Shown piece by piece: positions 1 through 7,677 of a stretch of DNA of 64,000 bases. How positions within the stretch are numbered: position 1 is the first letter of the stretch; every line of letters begins with the position of its first letter. The position numbers were made by a program, and so were the translations under genes. The DNA is taken from positions 2,098,501 to 2,162,500 of the forward strand of contig NZ_JBBOWV010000001.1 of the NCBI RefSeq assembly GCF_038007305.1, read 5' to 3'. This stretch comes from Solibacillus sp. FSL W7-1436. GTDB taxonomy: Bacteria; Bacillota; Bacilli; Bacillales_A; Planococcaceae. The notes below the pieces were generated by a model. That model was not told the DNA's origin. It did not search any database and worked only from the letters and a program-made list of their open reading frames with translations.

Positions 1-2
1 GG

Positions 3-257
3 ATGAACATGCATTTTTTTAGTCAATTAAAAGTAAACGGATGTTTGCTAGAGGTGCAAGGTTATTTTCAGTCGAAAATGAATATCCTTGAAATTCAATG
101 TAAAGAAGCCTTGCCAATATTCAAAAATTGGAAATATGAAGAGGTGCTTGTGGAAGAACTTTCTTTAATTGATAATGATCAGACAGTGTATTCAGATAGC
201 TCTCCTTTGGTTATAGCAGAAGTTTGTCATAATCAAATAAAGTTATTACATATATAA
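3..257 (+). CDS. Hypothetical small protein, possibly 5'-truncated by the window edge
   Basis: An open frame of 84 codons begins at the extreme left edge, so the true start may lie outside the window. The product is hydrophilic with alternating hydrophobic positions and no signal peptide, membrane segment or motif I can assign. It reads in the same direction as the S-layer gene that starts 30 bases later, and no terminator separates them, so co-transcription is possible. I do not recognise the family. The frame is accepted because it fills the space up to the next ribosome binding site and has no competing reading frame. Confidence 0.45.
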   Translation: MNMHFFSQLKVNGCLLEVQGYFQSKMNILEIQCKEALPIFKNWKYEEVLVEELSLIDNDQTVYSDSSPLVIAEVCHNQIKLLHI

Positions 258-287
258 AACTATTATATTAAATTGGGGGAGTTACCT

Positions 288-3062
288 ATGAAAGTTCATA
301 CTAAATTTCTAGCATCGGCAACAGCAGCGATTCTAGCAGCCACGGCAATTGTTCCAGCCGCTAGTGCCGCATCTTTTACAGATATTAAGGGCAGCGGGCA
401 TGAGAATGCAATTATGATACTAGCAGAGCAAGGTATCATCGGTGGATATCCGGATGGCACATTTAAACCAAATCAAAACTTGACACGTTCCGATGTTGTA
501 AAACTATTAGGTAAATATTTAGTTTCGTTAGGTCATAAAATTCCTGAAGATTACAAAACGGAAATGCGTTTTACGGATTTATCGGTAAAGTCTCAAGATG
601 AACTTTTGCAGTATGCAGCATTAGTAAAAGATCTTGGGGTTTTCCAAGGCAGTAACGGGGCACTTATGCACCGTGACCAGTTGCGTCGTGACCAAATGGC
701 GACTGTTTTGATACGTGCATTTAAAGTCATCAATGAATTCGATTATATAGAAACAATGAAAGAAACAGACTACAAATCAAATATTAGTGACTTAAACAGA
801 ACATCTAAGGAGCATCAGGAGTCAATTGAAACTTTGGCCTACTATGCGGTAACAAAACAAAAAACATTCAATCCGAAAGATCCGACAAAACGTGGCCAAT
901 TCGCAACATTCCTTTATAATATGCTGCAAATTAAAGTCCCTAAGCCGGAGCCGGAAAAACCTGCTGTAACTATAAAAACTGTAGAAGTACAAGCAGCTGA
1001 CAAATTGCGTGTAGTTCTTTCTGATGATAAAGCGTATATAGTGACATTAAAAACGCCATTAGTGGAAAATATGGAAACAGAAGTTACTTTTGATATTGGT
1101 GAACAATCGTTTACAACGAAGGTAACTTTTGAAGTGCCTGACTTAAAAATTACATCTATTACTAATCCTAATGGAGCACAAATAGCTATTACATTTAATC
1201 AGCCTATAAAAGCAGATACGGAATTAAATGCGGCATCGATTAATAAACTGGTTGCTGTTACAGGAATAGAACGACTTGAACAAGTTCAATTGTGGAAAGG
1301 GCAGTTAAGTGAGGATAAGCGTACATTAACTGTTACCATAAATTCAACAAAGGGACTAGAGGGGCGCTATCGTGTAGTTGTAGATAATATTGAATCGATA
1401 AATTCTAAAAAATTACCTAAATACGATGATATCGTAACTTTTATAGCTGATAAAACCGGACCAAGTGTATTAAAGGTGGAAAATATTTCAGCAACGAAAG
1501 TAAAAGTTATATTTACAGAACCAGTAACAAATCCAATAGGGGTTACGCAATTTAAGCTCGTTGATGGCTCTATAGTTACAGGTATTCAAGGGGCGATTGA
1601 TAAAAATGCAACAGAAGTTATTTATGATTTATCTGGTGCTACTGCACGTGGGAAAAGCATAGAACCCGGCACATCAATTGCAGTAAACTTTGGGATAGTT
1701 GTTGATATTGGAAACAATTTATCTACACCGAATCCTTTAACAACATATATTTCAAAAGGTGATAAAGATGGCGTTATCCCGACTTTATCAAATGTTACGC
1801 AGCTTGGAGCAAAAAAATTCAAATTAACTTTTTCAGAAGAAATCCGTACACTTGTCCCTGCTGATATTTATGTAAATCAAAATTCTTATTCACCCCGGAT
1901 TATGAATGTCGTTCAGGATCAAGAAGATCCAAAGTCTTATATTGTCACTACAGGCGGCTCATTGAATGGCTATACAACGATTTCTACAGCAACTGGAAGA
2001 TATATTACAGATATGTCGGGTGAAGTAAACGGGTTTTCAACAGCCTATAATTTTGTTGCAGATACATCAGTTCCAAATATTGTAAGTGCAAATGTTGTGA
2101 AGGATAAAGGTGCAGAATATCTGGAGTTTGCATTTGATAAAAACGTTGAATTAGGTCCAATAGCTCAAGTTACGCTGGCAGGAAGTTATATCTCGAACGG
2201 TTATACTTATCCATTAGAAAAATCTTTAATAGGGAAGCTGGAGAAATCAGCAACAGATGATAAAATAATCCGTACTCGTTTAAGTACAATCCCAGGGTTA
2301 ACAGCAAATTCAGGCTACACGTATACAGTAGGTGCAACATTTACCGGGGTAACAAGTGAATATGGACAAGCAGTAAATCCTGCATACCAAGTAAATTTTG
2401 AACGGGGTACAGATATTATCCTAAACGAGGAGAAAATCACCGTTATAGGTGTAGAAACTTCTTTTAATGCAAAACAAGGTACGAAAATTGATAATAAAAC
2501 AATAGTTATTACACTTTCAAATCAAGTAGATGGTATTACTGCATCCAACCTTGAAAACTATGTATTGGAAGGTGCCACAATTCAACGTGCCGTTGTCAAC
2601 CATAATGAGCCTCATAAGGTATATTTAACAATTAAGGAAGGCGATGTTGATTTCCAGCGAGGAGCGAATTTGACAATCAGCAATTTGCGGGCATTGAATT
2701 CAATAGTTACGATGGAACCGAAAACAGAACTTGTTTTCTTGAATGAAAACCTTGCACCACAATACTTGTATCATAACATTACAGGTTCTGATACAATCAT
2801 TCTCTCATTTAATGAATCCGTTAAAAATGTATTAAACAATTCATTTGAGGTAAAGGTAGGAAATTCAACAGCATCAATTGCACAGACTTACACTACAGGT
2901 GTTAATAATGAGCAAATAGCGATTCGATTAACTCAACAGTTAAGGGCTAACCAGGAAGTTCAGATAACACAAAACACCTCGTCTTTGATAAGTGATTTAG
3001 CGAATAATAAATTAAATCTGTCACCTATCCAATTTACGGTGCCGAATTATATAAACTTCTAA
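288..3062 (+). CDS. S-layer protein paralog with three SLH domains and Ig-like repeats
   Basis: Secreted cell-surface protein of 924 residues. The start at 288 is chosen over an in-frame TTG at 273 because GGGGGA lies just upstream and the signal peptide begins there, with a likely cut near residue 27-28 (ASA/ASF). Residues about 30-210 form three SLH domains (first one: FTDIKGSGHENA, GIIGGYPDGTFKPN, LTRSDVVKLLG), which bind pyruvylated secondary cell wall polymer. The rest, from about residue 215, is a series of beta-rich Ig-like (Big/SbsA-type) domains typical of S-layer proteins. The N-terminal region is closely similar to that of the next gene, so the two are tandem paralogs. A hairpin terminator follows at 3068. 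Whether it is the main S-layer protein or a minor or silent variant cannot be told from sequence. Confidence 0.85.
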   Translation: MKVHTKFLASATAAILAATAIVPAASAASFTDIKGSGHENAIMILAEQGIIGGYPDGTFKPNQNLTRSDVVKLLGKYLVSLGHKIPEDYKTEMRFTDLSVKSQDELLQYAALVKDLGVFQGSNGALMHRDQLRRDQMATVLIRAFKVINEFDYIETMKETDYKSNISDLNRTSKEHQESIETLAYYAVTKQKTFNPKDPTKRGQFATFLYNMLQIKVPKPEPEKPAVTIKTVEVQAADKLRVVLSDDKAYIVTLKTPLVENMETEVTFDIGEQSFTTKVTFEVPDLKITSITNPNGAQIAITFNQPIKADTELNAASINKLVAVTGIERLEQVQLWKGQLSEDKRTLTVTINSTKGLEGRYRVVVDNIESINSKKLPKYDDIVTFIADKTGPSVLKVENISATKVKVIFTEPVTNPIGVTQFKLVDGSIVTGIQGAIDKNATEVIYDLSGATARGKSIEPGTSIAVNFGIVVDIGNNLSTPNPLTTYISKGDKDGVIPTLSNVTQLGAKKFKLTFSEEIRTLVPADIYVNQNSYSPRIMNVVQDQEDPKSYIVTTGGSLNGYTTISTATGRYITDMSGEVNGFSTAYNFVADTSVPNIVSANVVKDKGAEYLEFAFDKNVELGPIAQVTLAGSYISNGYTYPLEKSLIGKLEKSATDDKIIRTRLSTIPGLTANSGYTYTVGATFTGVTSEYGQAVNPAYQVNFERGTDIILNEEKITVIGVETSFNAKQGTKIDNKTIVITLSNQVDGITASNLENYVLEGATIQRAVVNHNEPHKVYLTIKEGDVDFQRGANLTISNLRALNSIVTMEPKTELVFLNENLAPQYLYHNITGSDTIILSFNESVKNVLNNSFEVKVGNSTASIAQTYTTGVNNEQIAIRLTQQLRANQEVQITQNTSSLISDLANNKLNLSPIQFTVPNYINF

Positions 3063-3067
3063 AATTT

Positions 3068-3101
3068 GGAGCATATCTATCTCATTAGATATGCTTTTTT
3101 A
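3068..3101 (+). terminator. Rho-independent terminator after the first S-layer gene
   Basis: A stem pairing AGCATATCTA with TAGATATGCT around a six-base loop is followed by a run of T. It separates the two tandem S-layer genes into different transcripts. Confidence 0.85.
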
Positions 3102-3237
3102 TATTTTTATAATGCTTTCGAGTCGTTTTGGTGGAATTGTGTTTATATTCAAATAATTTGTGGAAATGAAAAGGTTGTAAGCAAGTTTGAAAGACAGACA
3201 ACCTATTAATTGTTTTACTAACTAGGAGGTAAAAAAA

Positions 3238-6156
3238 ATGCAGAAAAAGTACAGGAAGTTTTTGACGACGGCAGCTAGTGCGACACTAGTGGCATCGGCA
3301 ATTGCACCGGCAGCAAGTGCGGCCAGTTTTTCGGACACAGCAGGAAATACTCATGAGCTTGCAATTGATTCACTCGTAAGTCAAGGCATCATTTCAGGAT
3401 ATCCGGATGGCACATTTAAACCGAATCGTACACTGACACGTTCGGATGTTGTAAAACTACTAGGAAAATACTTAGTATCACAAGGTTATAATATCCCTTC
3501 AGATTATAAAACAAATATGCGCTTTTCAGACTTGCGCAGTACATCACAGGACGAACTACTGCAATATGCGGCATTGGTAAAAGACAACGGCGTATTTAAC
3601 GGAAGTAATGGAAACCTGTTACCTGCAGATCCGATTACACGTGAAAATATGGCGGTTGTTTTAGTGCGTGCTTATACGAATATAAATAATTTTGATTTCC
3701 TGGGACATGTGATGAACCAGAGTTTTAATGAAGATGTCATTGATTATAATAGGGCAAAAGCAGAGGCACGTTCAGCAATCAGAGTATTGGATTTCTACAA
3801 TGTAACCGGCGTACCGAACTTCAACCCGAAAGGCAATACAACACGAGGACAGTTCTCTTCATTCCTGTATAAAATGCTTCAAGTGGAAGTGCCGGGTGAA
3901 GGGTTGAAGGCGATTGAAGTTGTGGATGCATCGACATTAAAAGTTACACTTACGAATAATACGGAACATACGGTGAACTTAGATACGCCGTTGGAAGCCG
4001 GCAAAGAAACGCCTGTTAAATTTACGATCAACGGTAAAGAGTATGGTACTTCTGTCACTTACAATGTTCCTTTAACAGTAAAAGCAGCTGAAGCTACGGG
4101 AGCGAATAAATTAAAAGTCACATTAAGCGACAATTCCGAGCACGAAGTTACTTTAGAAAACAATCTTCCTGAAAATGAAGAAACAACGGTAGATTTTAAG
4201 ATTGACGGTAAAGATTATTCAGCGAAAGTAACGTATGTCGTTACAGAAGTGAAAGTCGCAACTCTCAAGGCACTGAATGGTGGACAAATTGAAGTGAAGT
4301 TCAATCAAAGAGTAGACTTGCCTGCCAGCTTAACACAAGCTCAATTAGCAAACTATGTAACAGTGGCGGATGTAGATAGTTTAAATGCGATTACTCTTTC
4401 GAGAGGACAGTTAAGCGAAGATGGCCGTACACTGACAATCTTTACAAACGGGACAACAGCTTTAACAGGCCGCTATCTCGTAAAAGTAAATAATGTGAAA
4501 AATGCAGCCGGTACAACGGTTACTCCATATGAAGAAATCGCCAACTTCGGTACGGATACAGTTGCACCAACGTTAATCAGTACAGTGAACCGGGATGCGA
4601 AAACAGTTCGCGTTACGTTCTCGGAGCCTTTGCGCGCATTTAGCAACAGCAGTATTACATTCAGACTGGCGAACGGTACGAATGTAGCGGGAATTACCGG
4701 GGAAATCGCTGCGGGCGCAACATATGCGGATTTTGATTTATCAAATGCAACGGTTAATGGTCAGCCATTAGCAGCAAATACACAAGTAGAAGCAACATTT
4801 GCTGGACTGCGTGATATCGCAGGAAACTTCAGTACACCAAACCCGTTAAAAACGAGCTTTGCAATGGGTGGGGCTGATGGAGTTAAGCCAACGTTAACAA
4901 GTATTTCCCAAACTGGTCCGAGAACATTCAGACTGACATTCTCGGAGCGCATTCAAAAGCCGGCAGTTACGGATCTGGAATTACGTTTAGGTAATTCGCC
5001 AAATGCCATTACGGCAATCGAGGCAGTCCCTGGTGATGATCGATCATTTATCGTTACCGCTACAAATGATTTAACCGGTGTTTATAATATTGGCACAGCA
5101 GCCGGCAAAACGATTACTGATATTTCAGGTGAAACGAATACATTTACAACTACTCATTCATTTACGCTTGATACAGCAGCACCTGAAGTGACGTCAACTT
5201 CTGTAACACGAGAAGGCAATTTCGAGTATTTAAATATTACGCTCAACAAACCAGTGGATTTAGTGAATGCATCACGTGTAACCGCTTCCGGCAACTATGT
5301 CAAAGGCGGCGTAACACATTCATTCAATGGAACAGCAACTGAATTAGAGTATCGGGAAAACGGCAATCGTACTGTAGTGCGCGTGAGACTGGACAATTTA
5401 CTAGGAACAGGCGACGCGGCGGATGCAACATATAACGTGACATTATCGTTCACAGAAGTAGACAGTGCCTATGGTGTGAATACAGCTAGCAAATCAGTCA
5501 CATTCAATCGTACATCGGATTATTCAACTAATGAAAATGTATTGAATGCGCCGACTGTTACAACTTCAGTGACGGATTCAACGTTGACAAACAATCAAGT
5601 CCGATTGAAGTTCGACTATGATTTGGATGCCACAACAGCATCTAGAGTAAGCAATTATTCTATTCCGAATGCAACAATTACGAACGCTCAAGTTCTAAGC
5701 GGTGCATTGGATACGGTTGTTTTGACGTTAGCGCCAAATGGAACAACATCAACAGGCCCGCGTGAATTAATAATTAGAAATGTGAAAGCGAAGGATTCTA
5801 TTGCAGATCAGCCAACCATAACGACAGAAGTCAATTTAAAGGAAAATATTCGCCCAATGATAAATTCAGCTCAATTTATAGCAGCAAACCAAATTGAGCT
5901 TACTTTTAGCGAGAATGTAAGCGGTCTTGATACCGATTCATTTGTAGTTGTAAATGCTGCAGGAGCAACGGTCGGAATTGCATCAGTAGCAAGATCGACG
6001 TCAGCCAATAAAGTAACGGTTACTTTGTCTGCAAATCAAGATGCAGGTACGACCATTACAATTACTCCAGGTGCAGGAATTGAGGATGTAGTTGATGAAG
6101 CAGGCAATGCGGTAGTCGATACATTCACTTTAACCCCAACATTAAGAACAAACTAG
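3238..6156 (+). CDS. S-layer protein with three SLH domains and Ig-like repeats
   Basis: 972 residues. The start is supported by a strong ribosome binding site (AGGAGGT, 3223-3229). Signal peptide about 1-29, ending in a PAASAA/SFSD-type cleavage region. SLH domains occupy about residues 30-215 (GIISGYPDGTFKPN, LTRSDVVKLLGKYL, TTRGQFSSFLYKML). From there on the chain is Thr/Ser/Asn/Val-rich beta-sandwich repeats of the Big/SbsA Ig-like kind, with repeated signatures such as VRVTFSEPL and FRLTFSERI. Size, composition, strong translation signals and its own terminator make it the best candidate for the major S-layer lattice protein. The secA2-slaP pair at 39-43 kb probably exports it and csaB at 29.4 kb makes its anchor. 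It is paralogous to the preceding gene. Confidence 0.88.
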   Translation: MQKKYRKFLTTAASATLVASAIAPAASAASFSDTAGNTHELAIDSLVSQGIISGYPDGTFKPNRTLTRSDVVKLLGKYLVSQGYNIPSDYKTNMRFSDLRSTSQDELLQYAALVKDNGVFNGSNGNLLPADPITRENMAVVLVRAYTNINNFDFLGHVMNQSFNEDVIDYNRAKAEARSAIRVLDFYNVTGVPNFNPKGNTTRGQFSSFLYKMLQVEVPGEGLKAIEVVDASTLKVTLTNNTEHTVNLDTPLEAGKETPVKFTINGKEYGTSVTYNVPLTVKAAEATGANKLKVTLSDNSEHEVTLENNLPENEETTVDFKIDGKDYSAKVTYVVTEVKVATLKALNGGQIEVKFNQRVDLPASLTQAQLANYVTVADVDSLNAITLSRGQLSEDGRTLTIFTNGTTALTGRYLVKVNNVKNAAGTTVTPYEEIANFGTDTVAPTLISTVNRDAKTVRVTFSEPLRAFSNSSITFRLANGTNVAGITGEIAAGATYADFDLSNATVNGQPLAANTQVEATFAGLRDIAGNFSTPNPLKTSFAMGGADGVKPTLTSISQTGPRTFRLTFSERIQKPAVTDLELRLGNSPNAITAIEAVPGDDRSFIVTATNDLTGVYNIGTAAGKTITDISGETNTFTTTHSFTLDTAAPEVTSTSVTREGNFEYLNITLNKPVDLVNASRVTASGNYVKGGVTHSFNGTATELEYRENGNRTVVRVRLDNLLGTGDAADATYNVTLSFTEVDSAYGVNTASKSVTFNRTSDYSTNENVLNAPTVTTSVTDSTLTNNQVRLKFDYDLDATTASRVSNYSIPNATITNAQVLSGALDTVVLTLAPNGTTSTGPRELIIRNVKAKDSIADQPTITTEVNLKENIRPMINSAQFIAANQIELTFSENVSGLDTDSFVVVNAAGATVGIASVARSTSANKVTVTLSANQDAGTTITITPGAGIEDVVDEAGNAVVDTFTLTPTLRTN

Positions 6157-6167
6157 GTTGCAGGTGT

Positions 6168-6203
6168 AAAGGCATACATGTTTGATTGCATGTATGCCTT
6201 TTT
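6168..6203 (+). terminator. Terminator after the main S-layer gene
   Basis: GGCATACATG pairs with CATGTATGCC around a short loop and is followed by TTTTT. It lies 11 bases beyond the stop codon, and the 21-bp repeat array starts right after it. Confidence 0.9.
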
Positions 6204-6207
6204 AGTT

Positions 6208-6548
6208 TTCTAATAAGAGAAGCTTATTTTCTAATAAACACGAAAAAGTTCTAATAAGTCGGTCGTTTTCTAATAAGAAGTTAGTTTCTTCTAATAAGTG
6301 TGCTTCATTTTCAAATATCTCTGTTCAAAGTTCAAATAAGTAAGTCGGAACTTCTAATATAGGGGTTGATTGTTCTAATAAACTATTTAATGCGAACAAA
6401 CAGACGCGTTATGGGCTTAGATATAGTTGAACTTACAACCGTAATACATGAAATTGCTAATATCGCTATCGGAAGTTCTAATAAAGGGTAGAAATCATCA
6501 AATATGTTTAACAATTTTTCTAATAAAATTGGTTAAGGTCAATAAGAT
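6208..6548 (+). repeat. 21-bp phased repeat array, class A (TTCTAATAA core)
   Basis: The core TTCTAATA(A/T) or decayed forms such as TTCAAATAA starts at 6208, 6229, 6249, 6268, 6289, 6310, 6331, 6352 and 6373, then again in the same phase at 6455, 6476, 6518 and 6539. The spacing is 21 bp, with two units short by one or two. The 12 bases between cores are not conserved. The array fills the whole gap between a terminator and the next SLH gene. It has stops in the forward frames and its slips break any reverse reading frame, so I treat it as noncoding. Confidence 0.85.
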
Positions 6549-6631
6549 ATCTACTGTAAGTTCTCATCTACATAAAACGAAAACTAATGTATAATTATGC
6601 TAATCAGTTTAAGAGGAAGGATTGAAATTAA

Positions 6632-7291
6632 ATGAAGAAGTTACTATATGGCTCAATTCTTACAGCGGTACTAGTGGTTATTTCAAGTTTTGTAGTAAAT
6701 GCCCATTCTGTACAGGCATCTGCAAATCCATTTACCGATGTAAAAGAAACAAACTCACATGCAAATGCAATTGTCTCTCTATATAATGAAGGAATTATTA
6801 CAGGTGTAACGAGCAAAACGTATGAACCGGGTAAATCGGCAACGCGCGGGGATGCGGCATTATATTTAGCAAATGCCTTAAATCTGCAAAATAGTACCGC
6901 CCCAAATCCAGGTTTTAAAGATGTCCCAACCTCAAGCAAATATTATAAAGCGATTGCTGCATTAAACAAAGCAGGTATTGTGAATGGCTATGGCGATGAA
7001 TTCCGCCCAGATGCAACCTTGACTCGTTCACAGATCGCGAAAATGTTAACGATCGGTTTTGAATTGGAGCAATCTACTACTGCAAAGACGAAATTTAACG
7101 ATGTCAATAAATTAGCAGATACTGCAACGAGAAAGTACATTCAAACATTAGTAGATTACGGAATTACGAAAGGCACGACAGCTACAACATTCAGCCCGAA
7201 TATGAAATTAACACGCGCCCAGTTAGCGACATTTTTATATAATGCTATCGAAGCAACTTCAGATGACTTTATTGTTATTGGTGTAGAGTAG
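6632..7291 (+). CDS. Small secreted protein made only of SLH domains
   Basis: 219 residues: a signal peptide (about 1-30, ending near VQASA) followed by three SLH domains covering almost the whole mature protein (ANPFTDVKETNSHANAI, then GFKDVPTSSKYYKAIAALN, then KFNDVNKLADTATRKYI). There is no effector domain. It could occupy wall-polymer sites, cap the lattice or compete with other SLH proteins; this is inference. The ribosome binding site GAGGAAGG lies 5' of the ATG. The gene stands alone between two repeat arrays and has its own terminator. Confidence 0.8.
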   Translation: MKKLLYGSILTAVLVVISSFVVNAHSVQASANPFTDVKETNSHANAIVSLYNEGIITGVTSKTYEPGKSATRGDAALYLANALNLQNSTAPNPGFKDVPTSSKYYKAIAALNKAGIVNGYGDEFRPDATLTRSQIAKMLTIGFELEQSTTAKTKFNDVNKLADTATRKYIQTLVDYGITKGTTATTFSPNMKLTRAQLATFLYNAIEATSDDFIVIGVE

Positions 7292-7303
7292 TAGAGATTT
7301 TTA

Positions 7304-7340
7304 TGCACTTGAGGCTTGTATAGGCTTCAAGTGTTTTCTT
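7304..7340 (+). terminator. Terminator after the SLH-only gene
   Basis: CACTTGAGGC pairs with GCTTCAAGTG (one G-T pair) and is followed by TTTTCTTTT. Confidence 0.75.
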
Positions 7341-7386
7341 TTGGGGAATTTTGAGATAAAGGTAATGAGGCAAGCAGAAAAGAAAA

Positions 7387-7480
7387 GTAGATAGTTTATC
7401 TGAGAAATGAGTAAGTTTGTGCCGGAAAGTAGAGCAAGACACATAGAAAGTAGAAACTCTCAGTAAAAAGTAGAACCACC
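7387..7480 (+). repeat. 21-bp phased repeat array, class B (GTAGAA core), short
   Basis: GTAGAT, GTAGAG, GTAGAA and GTAGAA cores at 7387, 7429, 7450 and 7470 keep the 21-bp step (one unit decayed near 7408, one slip of one base). The rest of the 7341-7677 gap holds nothing I can identify beyond an AT-rich promoter-like stretch (TATAAT near 7636) before the next gene. Confidence 0.7.
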
Positions 7481-7677
7481 TCCGTACTTCAACCCAACTT
7501 CCCAATAAAGAAATACCTACTAAAGGAAGCGAGATTTACCATCGCCTCACAACAGGTAGCATGCTACACTTACTTTGTGTATTACTATTCTATTAAAAAT
7601 TGTACATTTCAGTGAAATATATGGCAATATTCGGTATAATTTATACGTTAATGAAATAAAAGGAGGAAATCTGTCGA

